From: Colius striatus
Lineage: Eukaryota > Chordata > Aves > Coliiformes > Coliidae
Length of the DNA: 64,000 nucleotides
Direction: 5' to 3'
NCBI RefSeq assembly: GCF_028858725.1
Contig: NC_084767.1
Coordinates: 33,921,395 to 33,985,394, forward strand
Positions 1 through 12,720 of this stretch are shown here, piece after piece. The translations under genes and the position numbers were made by a program. Within the stretch, counting starts at the first letter, position 1, and the number at the start of each line of letters is the position of its first letter. The notes below the pieces were generated by a model. The model was given only the letters and a program-made list of their open reading frames with translations. It was not told where the DNA came from and did not search any database.

Positions 1-115
1 GATAGAGTAGTCATCAGAATTGTAGGCAAGAGAAACAGTTTATTAGGAAGTGTTAGGCTTTGCTATTGCTCTACCAAAACCTAAGGATAAAAATGTTGCT
101 ATGTAGTGATAATTC

Positions 116-3100
116 ATGCAGAGAGGTCCTGGAATTGAAGCTGTTGAAAATAATATGATTTTGTCTTCATTAGATAACTCATCTATGCTTAAAGTATCTT
201 TAAAACAAAATAACAAAGCATTAGCTGTAGCTTTGAGTGTGGAGAAAGAAAATTCTCGGAAGCTAAAGTCTGAGAAGATTTTTCTTCAGAAGGAAGTAGA
301 AAAGCTGCAGATTCATAATATCTTGCTTCATCAAAAACTGAACCATTTGGTATGCTGCATATAATATCATTTAAATTTAGAGCAACTAAGCTAAGCTTTT
401 CTCTTTTTTGAAACTTAATATTACATCTTAAAATGGTGATTTAAAATGTATATCTCACATTTGTGATATTTTGTCATTCATTAGCATAGTATTCACATTT
501 GATTTTTACTTTCATAAGATTTTTTTATTATACTATTTTATACTTTTTATACTATTTTGTCCATGGGTGTGTAGGTCTATCCATTATGATTTTAGTGTCA
601 GCTTCACCTTTATAGGTATTGAGATGATACTAAAAATCACCCTGTGCTCAATTTGGTGTATAAAAAGAAATTACAATGTAGATTCACTTTTATTTCTTGT
701 TTGTCCTTAAGCCAGAAGACACTTAAAGTATATTTTTAAATTTTTCTTTTACGTGCAGAATAAAACTCTTAGAGAAATAGAAGCATTTTTGAATGGTAAA
801 CTCTTAACTGCAATAGAAATAAGCAGTCTTTCTGAGGTAAGATGTTTTTAGAACTATTACCATTTCATTTTCTTTGATAGCATTTTCAAAGCATCTAAAT
901 GCATTTTAAAACATTTATCCTAGTTCTGTAAAACTTGTGATGAAACATTAGTGTAGTGAAATTTATTAAATTTTGCTGTTGCTTACACTAAAAATTTGGG
1001 ATCGTGTAGTAAAAAAATAAAGACATAGTACTTGAGTATGTGGTATTCTTCACCACTGAGTGAAATGAGTGAGCCGTTTGCCTTCCTTGCTTAGTGCAGC
1101 AATAAATATCTTGCATATGACAACTTTACCAGAAAATGTAGTCCATGATAGTTCTTGTCATGGAAAAATTTATAGTTAATTTAAAAAAATATATAATTTT
1201 TACTCTGTTCTAAACAATTGCTTAATGTTTCTCGTGCTGCTATATGTATAGTGTACTTTGCATTAGTTATAGCTACAATTTAAAAGTCTGCAATCACTTT
1301 GGAATGCAAGTAGGTTATAGACTTAAAGTTTTGCTATGAAATATTTTTCTTTAAAATTATTCTGTGTGTTTGAATATCATGCACCTTTCATCATTACTTC
1401 TTTTCTTTGCCCATTCTTTTTTTTTTTTCCTGTGAATGTTAAAATACTCAACCAAAAAACTAAACTGAGAATATTCAACTGTTTCTATTTCCCTGCTGTT
1501 CTTTTCAAAGAGTTTTCAGAGTTGTTTTCCTCTGTTGGCTGGACCCAGGAGCCCAACTGATGACCAGTTCAAGAGTACATGTCAGTCTACTAGGTAGGTG
1601 ATTATATTAAATGCAGAAGTTGGTACGTGTCTGTGCATTTTTTTGCAACTAATCTCTGTATTTCTCATTACCTCAAAAATACCTAGGACAATATAATTTC
1701 CTGTCTAATTCAGAAATTACCTTTTTGCAACTTGAAATCCCTTTTTTCTATAGTAGCTAGCATCAAGACAAGGGGTAATGGGATGAAGCTGGAACACAAA
1801 AAGTTCCACTTAAACATGAGAAAAAACTATTTCATTGTGAGGGTGACGGAGCAGTGGCACAGGCTGCCCAGAGGGGTTGTGGAGTCTCCTTCCTTGGAGG
1901 TCTTCAAGACCCACCTAGACATGTTCCTGTGTGACCTGATCTAGGTGGACCTGCTTCTGCAGGTGGATTGGACTAGATGATCTTTAAAGGTCCCTTCCAA
2001 CCCCTACCATTCTATGATTCTGTGTATAGAGAGTGGTAGACAAAACTTTTGTTTGAATAATTTGCTTCCTTCTTCATAGGATCTCACCAGCACGAAGAAG
2101 GATTCTCTATAATAAAAAGATATATTTGCCCCTAAGATAGAACCAGATTTCATGCTTCAGTACTTGTTTTCTGCTTTTAAACGTTACGAAAGGAATGTTT
2201 TAAGCAATTGAATGTTACAGTATGAAATGTAATAAAATCTTCACAGTAAAATTGCCTCTTTTCAGATCTGCAGAACCACCAGGGAAACTTCCTTTAATTG
2301 CAACAGCTAGTGCAAAACAGCAAGAGCACCCTTCTATCTGTGAAGTACCAAATTCTCACAACTGTACCACCGTTTCATCAGAGGAAATGAATCCAAGTTC
2401 ACTCAAGTATACATTGTCATTGCCTTCTGGTACAACTAATCAAAAGTTAGTTGAAATAGACCCGCTGGAAACAAGCATTGACAAAACTGTATCTTCAAAA
2501 GGTATGATCTGTTTCTGTGCTTTTATTTTTCATAGCTATCAGAGATTTAGTATTTCATAATTCATTAGTTGATGTGCGATACAGAAGTTATGGTAAGATT
2601 GCAAAACTGTAATTAATTAAAAATAGAATGCTCATTGAAATACCACAGCTGAATTGTAACAAAATCAGTGTGAACAGAATAAAACTTTGATAACAAAATA
2701 ATAACTGAAGAAGTTCCAGAAAAAAATATTTTTATTTATACCCAATTTCAAAAGTCTAATTTTGGTAAAATATGAAATTAGTTCTAGTTAACTAAATTTT
2801 TAAGGATCAACCACACAATATGTGTATTTAGTAAGAAAAAAACAAGCAGTTTGTAATTTTCCATGCTTCTGGTCCACCAGTAATCTGTGTTATTCTGATG
2901 ACTATATTCTTGCTTTCCCCAAGCTGCTTAATTTTTTCTCTTTGCAGAAAATCAGTTATGCATAGAAGTAATTTGCAACAGTACCTTCCTGCCTCATGAC
3001 AAAACTACACAATCTCTGAGACAGTCTGGGAAGCTTACAAAACAATATAACAATAGTTCATTGCCAATCCATGGAAATGTGACTAAAAGAAAGAAACTTG

Positions 3101-6100
3101 CAGTACTTCATAAATCAGAAATTCAACCTAATATAAAGGATTTTGTTAAAAAATGTAGCTCAGATAATCTGCCTCATTATGGCATCGACAGTGGCATCAG
3201 CACTAATGACATGAATTTGCAGGAAAGTTCAAGTGACTTGTCTCACATTATTCCTTTACCTCTTAAATTTAGGAATGAAAATAAGATAGATTTTAAAAAG
3301 CTGCTTTTTACTGACAAGCGGAAGCCTGAAGAAACTGTTTATTATGCTGACATGGACTTAACTGCTAGTCATGCCGGTGAACTACTCACAGTTACAGTGA
3401 AAGGGAAAGATAAATTGCACCAAAATAAAGTGAGTAATGCCAATTCTGATAAAATATTGGCAAATTTCAGAAAAGTTAAATACTCTAAGAAGGATAAAGA
3501 GAAAATGAAAAGTATGACTGAAGTAAATTCAAATCTGTATACAGAAGAAAGTCACGCTTGGGCTGACAGTAGTAAAATTGCAGAAACTACTGACTTACAA
3601 ACTCAACTATTCCAAAGTCTGACAGAAGAGCTACCTACCAGAAATTCTGTAGAGAAACAGAGTTTGCTAGATACCAGCAAAAATTATGAAACACAAAATT
3701 GTCCAAGTAAAGCTACAGATAGTGAGAGGACATCCCAGGTTAACTTAATGAGTCCAAGAAAAGAGACAAATACAGAAGCTTTCTCAGAAACCTTTAAAGA
3801 CATGGAAAGCAAAACACAAAAACCAGATTCAAACTTACCTGTTAACAAGATGCCACCAGAAGTGTATCGTGCTGAAAATTTGCCATTCCAAGACAACTCT
3901 TCTAATGTATTGCCTTTACAGCAGGACTCTCTGTATACAAATGAGAAACCAAAAATAAACAGGAAAACTTTTCACAACCTTTCTGAAATGAATACAGAAA
4001 AATACTGCGGAGGGGAAAATGAGCAGTATGGAGAAGATGCATCAAAGAAGTCTCAAACAGAGATATGTGACCGTGACAGCAAGGGAATACAAGACCAGAA
4101 TATTATAAAGAGAAAATACCAGAAAAAAAGTAGTTACAAACAAAGTAGAGAAACTGAAAGTGACAGCATTAATAAAATTACTCCAAAAGCAGACCAAAGG
4201 AGAAGTCATTTTTCATCAGGCAGATTAAAGCATACATTGGCAAAGGCCAGCCGGAAAGCATATGTAGTACCAACCAAAAATCTGGCACAATTCTCACTGT
4301 GTAAAGACAAAGGATTAAAAAATAAGGATGCATTGCATGCAGAGGCTGTTGGTGTAAATAAAATAACAGAAACTCAACAAATGCCAGCAGCATTAGTGAC
4401 TCAGAATGGTATATCTATGAATACTCTGCAAGATAAAGAACAAGATGATGGTGATGATGATAATACATTAAAGAAAGTAGAATCCTCATCAGTGGCACAT
4501 AAACCCCATCATATAAGTAATTCTGATAATCAGGTAAAATGCAAATGGATGTTTAGTTCTCATATTACGGAGACGAGAACATATTGATTGGGGTGTGGGT
4601 GTGGAGCAGAATATTTTGGATGACCAGGAAGTCCCTCATGAGAGAGATTCCCTTATGAACAAATTGAAGCCTACAGTTAAAAAAATCTAATTTTTTATAA
4701 TTGTTACCTATCAAATGTTCTAAGAATAAGCCATTAAATTTTTCCAGGAAGGTCTTTCCAATGTGGAGTTTGCAGCTCTTGATAACCACAATGCTGTCAT
4801 GAATTTTGCTATATTGAATAACTCTGAAATCTCTGAGGATCAGAGTAAAGCACTGGGTGCTGGAAAAGCAGAACAAAAACTGGATGTTATTTCTGAAGAT
4901 AGTTACAAAAATACACTGATACCTTGTCATGGTAAGTGTATGAGTAAGGGAAAAAAAAAGCATTTTGAATGAGGTAGTGCCTGAAATAGTGGTAAGGTAT
5001 CTTCTCTCAATACTATCTTACTGTTTGCTTAGAGTGGATAAAGCAGGACTGAAAATACAGTTATTCAAATTCAGTATCATATATGAGTCTCAATCTCTTT
5101 CTAAACTGTAGTAACTAATATCCATGTTATTTTTTCAGTATATTCCAAGATGACATTTAGTTGGGCAGATGTAAGTAGACTACATTCTTGAGGAGCAATT
5201 ACAGTTGGAGTATGTACTCATTTTTTAAAGAATGTAATAGACTTCAGGTAGTTGTGGACAGAAATTAAAGAATAGCTTGAGCTTTTATACAAGGAAAATA
5301 AGAACTGCAGCACTCCCTTCGTAAATGGAGAACATAGTTGGACTTAAAGATTTCATTTGTATTTCACTGGATTTTCACAAAATCATAGAATGGTAGGGGT
5401 TGGAAGAGACCTCTAGAGATCATCTAGTCCAGGCTGCTGCTAAAGCAGGTCCACCTAGATCAAGTCACACAAGGACCTGTCCCAGGTGGGTTTTGAAAGC
5501 CTTCAAAGGAGGAGACTCCACACCCTCTCTGGGCAGCCTGTGCCAGGGCTCCCTCACCCTCACAGGAAAGAAGTTTTTCCTCATGTTTAAGTGGAACTGT
5601 TTGTGTTCCAGATTTTCACAGTTACCTCTTGTCCTGTTACAGACAGAAAAATGTGTCACCATATCCTCTTGACATACACCTCTTAAATATTTGTGTTAAT
5701 GAGGTCCTCCCTCAGTCTTCTCTAGGCAGAATAGCCCCAGTTCCTGCAGCCTTTCCTCACAGGAGAGATGCTTCAGTCCCCAGATCATCTTGGTGGCCCT
5801 GTGCTGGATTCTCTCCAGAAGTTCCATGTCTGTCTTGAGCTGGGGAGTAAATGTACAGTGATGTAATTTATTAGTCTGAAGATAGACACAACAGAAACAT
5901 CATTTATCCCATATGTGTATGAATTTTCTCTGTGAGATCAAAACCACTCATTTGCTGCCGCAGAAGATAAAGGTAAAACATTCAAGAAACAAGAGAGTTT
6001 AAAATTCATTTGCTTTCAAAAACTACATCCCGGTTCTCATCTGGATGCAGTGAATCTAAAACTAGACCTATGTCAGTCAGGAATGTACACTCTTGGAAGG

Positions 6101-8828
6101 AATTTTAAGGAATATAGATTATTTATTTCATCTTTAATTGCTGTCTGCCTTAAATTTTAGTGCTTTTCAGAGAGACTATAAATGGTTTAGAGTTTTTTGA
6201 AATGTGGTTTAAATAATAATTTCAGTATTTCTCTCAGATTATCAAAATATTTGTCTCCAAATTAAATATTGATTGTTTAGTCTGTCATTTTGAATTGGTT
6301 TTAAAAGATTACAGAAAGCTGACACACAGAGTACTACTTCTAACAAGGCTGGTTGCTTTTTTATGGAGTATTCCTTTTCAACATGTTCAGTGGCTAAAAA
6401 TGCATGACATTGTAAATAGTTTGATCTTATATGGGTTAGAAGATAAGGAGAGTCACTTAATAACTTTGCTATGCTCATTTGATGCACATATGCCCAAATA
6501 GCAGGCGTCAAGATGGGAAATGCAGTGTTAGAGGACTCTTGTACAGGTTGAATCTCAAGATCATACATGTATGTCGTCTCCCTGCATACAAGGCCATGAG
6601 CGGTGTGCAGTTTTACTTTTCTACATGCAATAACTTTTGGGAATCTTAAACAGCTAGCTGCAAATTGCAGTGCTTATGGGGCTTGCTTAGAATGTCCCAA
6701 TAGGCACAGAAAACTTCAAACAGCTGCAAGTTTCGGTAGGCTGAAAGCTGCTGTATTGCTGTATCATTTTCTTTGCTCATGTATCCCATTTTTTTTGTTG
6801 AGCATCTTTAGAGTAGGAGCAGTAACCAACGTACTCAAATTAAGAAATACTTATTAAAAATAATGATGAATTGGAAGTTTACTTAACAATTCAGAAAATA
6901 TTTCAAGTAAGGCACATAAACTCTGTGTTCACAGGGAGAAAGGCTCTGCAAGACCTGACAAATACTGGTATACAATCTCACACTTTCTTACCTAAATCAT
7001 CCAAAGCTTTAGAAGGAAGTTTAGCAGCACAATCTAGACGAAAGCGAGCCACTATTTGCTACCGAGAACCCAATCTAAGAAGGTAGGTATTCGTAAATGA
7101 GGGCTTTTGTTTGTTTTTTGGAGTATCTAACTATCCTCAGTAAAGATTTGCTATTAAAACCCACAAAGAAACAGTTGAACTACTTCTCTGACAAATCTCT
7201 TTTGCAAAGATACTTCAGAGCTGATATAAAACATTTCCTGTTAGTGCATCAGGATTTCCGACTGTTAAAGTATGATGCCAACAGTATTCAAGTATCTAAA
7301 TGTATCATATAACATTTTATACTAACAGTAAAAAATGGAGAATTCTTAACAGTTGTCATTATACAAATCCTTTTAGAGGCTTATGATTGCAAATGTTACA
7401 CTTAAATGTAAACTTACACCATACAAATGTCCTTGTAATGTTTCAAATGGCAAGATAAATTATGCACTAATATTATATGCTTCAGTTGTTTTGCTTTAAC
7501 TATCAGTATCTAATATAAGAAAGAATTTCAGTTTAAGATATGTTGATAATTATTTATTTCTCAGTATTCTTAGGATATTTAGTGGCACGGGATTTCTGAA
7601 ATTGTTAAAATACAAGACATAAATTGTGTAATAAAAGATGATTTTAAAGCCAAACTTCTATTAAGAAAACTAATATATTTACACTTAGGTGAATAGATCT
7701 AAATCTAAATGGATCTTTAATTCGATTACTTCTGAAAATATTCTGAGAGTTTTTTTGCCACAGAGTTGATTAAGTTTTGGTTTTTTTGTTGTTTTTTTTT
7801 TAAGTAAGGAAAAATGACCCTGTCTTGTGTGTATATTGGTGAAATGCAAATTCCTGAGGTAAAGACAGTGTCAAGATTTCTCCACAATAGTGTTGAGAGT
7901 GAAAGAATTATAGCAACTTAGCTTATGATGAAGGTGTAAAAGGAATATGTCTTCCTTTTTTGGCAAAACTGTGAGGAGAAGATAAATCCACAAACAAAAA
8001 AATAAGCACAGTGTTCTCATAGACCCTCAAAATATTTTTGTTTATCTCTGTAAGTAAGCAAACAGTTAGTTGAAGCAATGAGAATGAGAACAAATAGGTG
8101 CTAAAGGTAATGTAGGAAGTGACTTTTCACTTTACCAGTGGCTTTTCAGAAATATTTATGCCAGGTAGCTTGTAAAAGAAACTCAAAGGGATTAAGAGTT
8201 ACATTTTTCTTCTACTAATTAAATTGAATGTTAAAATGCTGTAATGTTGTGATATTGACACAATCTCCTCTTTTACTCCACAGTAATAAGGTTCTGAATT
8301 TTTGGATACAGAATACAGTCTAGAGACAGTAACTAATAACAGAAAAAATGTGGATGTCGCTCAAGACTTTAGATTACTGTCTCCTATTTATTATTTTCAG
8401 TGACACGGTCCTGACTAGTTTAGTTTTTGATTTAAATAATTTTTTAGTTTTGCCTTATAGGAGTAAGTTATGAGTACTCGCATATTAAGAAGAGAAATGT
8501 AATTTAAAAAACCCGAAAACAAAACCCCTACTATTTTTAGCATTATGTTGGCAAACTGTAGTTACCCGTGCTTTGTTGTTTCATAAATTTAATTTCTTTA
8601 GTATGTCAAGCTTTCATTAAGAGTGTTTGCCATTTGGAATATTTATTGTATTTGCATAATTAAAATTATTTTTACATAGCTGCTTAGTGAAATTAATACT
8701 TTGTCTTTTCTTTCGTTTACAGCAAATTAAGGCGTGGAGATCAGTTTACAGAGACACAATTTCTGGATTCTCCAGTCTATAGAGTAAAAAATAAAAACAG
8801 GTTTAAAAGTAAACAAAAAATTATTTGA
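116..8828 (+). CDS. SGO2: Shugoshin 2 (SGO2), 8 coding exons; N-terminus possibly incomplete
   Basis: Shugoshins recruit PP2A to centromeres and keep cohesin from being removed before anaphase. Coding exons: 116 (or 122)-349, 759-836, 1520-1593, 2266-2501, 2948-4533, 4748-4931, 6935-7082, 8723-8828 (stop TGA 8826-8828). All have GT-AG borders and compatible phases, giving about 881 aa. Exons 1-2 encode the N-terminal coiled coil (around NNKALAVALSVEKENSRKL and TAIEISSLSE), the Sgo homodimer/PP2A-binding region. The large fifth exon is Lys/Ser/Thr-rich and disordered, but carries YYADMDLTAS near residue 338, which resembles a conserved SGO2 motif. The last two exons encode GRKALQDLTNT and the basic shugoshin C-terminal box (RRKRATICYREPNL). 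The protein is shorter than human SGO2 (about 1265 aa), mostly because the central exon is short. Family identity and AOX1 synteny support SGO2 over SGO1. The start is unsettled: ATG 116 is in frame, but human SGO2 has about 38 more residues upstream, and an AG at 120-121 could be an acceptor. Confidence 0.93.
1737..2024 (+). mobile_element. CR1 LINE, 5'-truncated 3' end
   Basis: Matches the CR1 3' end, including the word GAGCAGTGGCACAGGCTGCC, and finishes with CATTCTATGATTCTGTG. Lies in SGO2 intron 3. Confidence 0.88.
5378..5846 (-). mobile_element. CR1 LINE fragment
   Basis: Starts with AAAATCATAGAATGGTAGGGG, the reverse complement of a CR1 3' end, and continues with typical CR1 sequence (GGCAGCCTGTGCCAGGGCTC). 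In SGO2 intron 6. Confidence 0.88.
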
Positions 8829-9136
8829 GGAAAATTAGAGAATTTCCTTTCTGAACAGTATTTCCAAAGTGGGTACAATTTTTAAAATAGATATATATGT
8901 TTAGCTATATATGTTTAGCAGTATAGAGTGCTTTTTGTTCTTTGAGTAGTAAAGGTCTTTGAAAGTGGAATTTCCTTGAGAGGAGCCCCTGGGTTAGGGA
9001 CACAGAGCACAGAGGAAGGCAAATGCAGGTTAGGCTTCGCGTTTGTGTTTTGCCTTTCAGTAATTTCTAATCTGTTCAAAAGGTTTGCAGCACTTCTTGT
9101 TTTGTAAGAAAAGTGTATGTTTTCACAAGAATTAAA

Positions 9137-9142
9137 AATAAA
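9137..9142 (+). terminator. Candidate SGO2 polyadenylation signal AATAAA
   Basis: This AATAAA hexamer lies about 310 bases after the SGO2 stop codon and is the first canonical signal I noticed downstream. No cDNA evidence is available. Another AATAAA at 11714-11719 is a possible distal alternative. Confidence 0.35.
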
Positions 9143-10149
9143 TAATCTTTGGGAATTGTAATGCCGCTTGTTCATATTTACCACAAGTAGAACCGTTTCT
9201 CAGTGCTGGTTGAAACAGACACAAGCATCCCAAATGTTAATAAATCTACTGAAATAGATGGAGATAGTCCCTTTTTTTTTTAATACTTGAATTTTGGATT
9301 TGACAGAATCATACTAAAAATTTGAATGAGGAAGTGTCATTTTGAGTAACAATAGACAGATATCTAATGGTCAGGGTCTGCACCAGAAGAAGCTAGAAAG
9401 AAAATAGAAATTCAGTAGTAAATAGGATCCAGACAAAGCAACACCTTGAGTTTCCAGTCTGTAGAGTGCTAGTGTGATGACCACATCACACCATTCAGCT
9501 GTCAGATTTTTGTACTGCTTCCCCTCTGGATTCTCGTGAATCACTTCTGCATTCCATTATTCACTGTCAGCTGTCAGTTTCCTGGCATTATCTGATTTGC
9601 AGGCACTGCGAGCTGTGTGCTCACAGCCCTCACAGCTTTTGACAGATTGCAGCGGATAAAGTTCAGCTTCTAGGTTCAGCAACCAAGATGGCCATAGCTC
9701 ATTTTTAATGAGATCCAAATAATTTCACTTCTTTTGGTTGTAGAAGGTGGTTCTTCCCACAGGATGCAGGGTCACTGAGGAATTCCTTACTACAAGAGTA
9801 GGTGTTACTAGTTTACATTGGTTTAAAAATTGGTTTTAAAATTGATGGAAGAAAAATCTATGAGGAATTACCAGAGTGTTCTGGAGAAGTCTAGCTATGC
9901 ATTTGACTTTTTATGTATTGTTTTACTTTTTATACATTTGACTTTTTATGCATTGGCTTTTTATATTTTTTCCAAGGGCATTCACTCTTGAAACCTTCAG
10001 AGAGCAGTTCTTTGGTTGGCTAGGCCTTTGGTCTGATACTTTTTTTAAGAGGTTTAACTGACAGTCTAAAATTTTTTATATATTCTTAAAAGTACCAAAC
10101 TATACTTTTTGTACTTCATTGTATCTTCAATGTAAGCTGGGAAGGTAAT

Positions 10150-10560
10150 GGAAAAATAGTCCTAGAAGCTGTTTCCACAGGACAAGAAGGTGATTAGGAG
10201 TAGTCAGCATTGTTTTACAAAGGGGAAATCAAACTTTATTAACCTGATAGCCTTCTACAGTGAGCAAGGTATGCATTAGTTAAATGCCCAGTGGGGTGGG
10301 TTGAAAGCTAACTGCCAGTTCCAGTGGCCTGGGGTCAGCGGCATACAGTCCAGTTAGAGGCAAAACGGTAGAGCTCCCTAGGGTTTCGTGCTGGGGTCAG
10401 TACTGCTTAACACCTTCACTGGTGGCCTGTAGGGTGAGATAAGAGCACAGCCCCCACAAATATGTGGTTGGGGATTATTCACTGGGACCTAGATAGGTTG
10501 GAGAAACGGGCCAAGAGAAATCTCATGAAGTTCAACAAGAGGAACCTACATCTTTCTCCT
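10150..10560 (+). mobile_element. Degraded CR1 LINE fragment from the ORF2 region
   Basis: Contains words typical of CR1 upstream of its 3' end (GTGATTAGGAGTAGTCAGCA, AGGGGAAATCAAACTTTATT, AACCTGATAGCCTTCTA, and ATGAAGTTCAACAAG). Diverged; boundaries approximate. Confidence 0.7.
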
Positions 10561-12429
10561 GTCCCTGTGAGCTGCCAGAATGTTCCATGCATGTTTTAAC
10601 AGAAAAATAGTTCAGCTGTGCATATGAAAACGTACTCTTGGATGTAGCTTTCAGATGTGTCCATTCTACATGTAAGCCTTGAACCTTTGGCGGGGATAGA
10701 GTTAACTTTCCCCAGCTGCTGCAAAGGAGCATGGCCGTGCCATGCAATCCCACGCTGACGTCATGCTCGGGATATCAAGTCAACTGCGGCAAAACCACTC
10801 CAGGGACAAAACTTTGGTTACAAATACTTAAGTAATACTGCAGCTGTTTTCTGTTGTGTTTTTTAATGAGAGCCTGTAGCCTCAAGGCAGCTTCCCCAAG
10901 ATCCCATGGAACATTCCACGTATGAATTTCAAGTTAAATATGCCGCTAGCGAGACAGTTAACGTGAAGGACCTTTATCCTCTAAATAGAGAACTGGTCTA
11001 TCTGTGGTCACCAGTTAAAGACACCATGCAAAGATTCTAAATGTACAGCAATAAGGACAGCAAGGTTTTTTCATACAGAATTTCATAGGAAAAAAAAGTA
11101 TTCCATCAGTATGAAAATTCTTCCAATGTTAAATTTACCCAGGCAATTGGATCTGTATTACAAAACAGAGAAGTTTATCTGAGAAGTTTCAGCAATCACA
11201 CTTTTTGTCTCTGAAATGTGCTGTGTATGTCCCTACATTGGCAAGGACTGTTACGAAGAGGTGCAGAAATGGGAAGATAGATTCTATCCTGATTCAATGC
11301 TATTTTAAAAAGAATTACACATAGAATATTTTAATACTTTTTTTATTTTTTCCCAAGTTTGTAATTATTTCTGTTTTTTAAATGGAAATGTTCTTGCTAG
11401 CTTTCACTGTTTATCCACATAATCAGTCATGTCTTTAGAAATCTCAAAGATGTATCTGTTACAACTTATGTTTTCTGTGCTGGCACTGCAGTAGCAAAAC
11501 ACAGGCTTTTTGAATGGTATTTTTTTTCTATTTCCTGTGGTTTGAAAGCTAGAAACAGAATCATCTGCTTCATTTTTTTTTCAGGAAAAAAAAAGATAAT
11601 ATTTTTGGAGATTATCTTAATTATTTTTCCAGTGAAGATCCTGTTACTCCAGCCAGCCTCAGGGTTTACCAGCTGAACTGCTACCATGTTCCAAAGGAAA
11701 GCATGTAATTTTCAATAAAAATGTAAGGCCATGGGCTTTGTGCCTTAGTTTCTTCTATTCCTTTTAGAATACATAACTTTGAAAGTAACAAAGGATAAAG
11801 AAAATAACCTGAAGATGCACAGAAGTAAATCTGAAATCATAGTATGGTCGCTACTGCTCTTTTCTTATTTTCTCTGTCCCTACTGGTTCTGTTGCTCAAA
11901 TTGGTGTTCTACACACAGAGAAAATGTACTTTGTTATTTTTCTAGGATGCAGTTAATTGTTCTGCAAAATGGTCGCTTACTTAGGCAATGCATAAGTAAT
12001 ATAACATTGCATGATGAATCTTCACTAAAAGTGCTTTTTTTACTATATCAGTTGATAGACTCTCTTGCCAGGAAAAAGATGTAAAACCAGCTCATGATAT
12101 CAGAGAGAAAAATTAATTTATAGCTGTCACAGGGATTATTTTGCTGAGGAACTTTTTTCTAGCTTCAAAGTTGCCTTTTCTCATATTTATTCAATGTATT
12201 TTTTTTATATTTAACATTTTAGTTTACAACTAATAAATATTTTGGTTTGAAATTTTTAGGAAAACTAATTCTACGTACGTAGATTAAATAGGAAGGGGAA
12301 AATGTTGATTGTGTAAACCCACGACGACCACATTGCTGGTTTTTATCATAATTTAAAATTACCTTTGGATATTGTATTGCTAGAGTGTAACAACGTTCAC
12401 GTTTACGTTGCTCATGTTGGCATTTGGCT

Positions 12430-12720
12430 CTAGAGGAACGCGTACATCCTTTGAGAGGGTGCGAGGTGCGTCCGGGTGTGCCTTCGATGGCTGAACGGCG
12501 GTGGCGCTCCGAGGCTTGGCCGTGACTGAGCGGCACTTCCCTGGGTCACGGTGGGCCCCGCCCCGCGCCGCGCCGCCCGCTGCCCGCGCCCTGGGGCTGC
12601 GGCTGCAGGCCCGGTACGCCCGCCCGCCGCTCCGCAGGGCGCCGCGGCACCATGCCTCCACAAGGGGCGGCGGGGGCTCAGGAGCTGGTGTTCTATGTGA
12701 ACGGGAGGAAGGTAAGTGTT
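12430..12720 (+). promoter_or_regulatory. CpG-island promoter of AOX1
   Basis: A sharp switch from AT-rich DNA to about 290 bases of very GC- and CpG-rich sequence that ends in AOX1 exon 1. A GC box (GGCCCCGCCCCGCG) lies at about 12554-12567, the kind of site bound by Sp1-family factors. No TATA box is evident. The AOX1 ATG at 12652 has a good Kozak context (A at -3). A 12-codon upstream ORF (12487-12525) could lie in the 5' UTR if transcription starts far enough upstream. The transcription start cannot be fixed from sequence. Confidence 0.75.

Larger units (their letters stand above)
8829..12430. other. Intergenic region between SGO2 and AOX1
   Basis: AT-rich DNA with no supportable coding exon. 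It holds the candidate SGO2 3' UTR, a small tandem TATATATGTTTAGC duplication at about 8889-8919, a degraded CR1 (about 10150-10560), and a region of repeated GACTTTTTATG-like words at about 9905-9970. Open frames here are short and without family resemblance. Confidence 0.6.

Noticed and set aside
5139-5170. Possible 32-nt cryptic exon in SGO2 intron 6 (tttttcag ... gtaagt) that is open after a phase-1 donor
   Set aside because: It ends in phase 0, while the next real exon (6935) needs phase 1. Joining exon 6 directly to 6935 gives the conserved GRKALQDLTN, so including it would break the frame.
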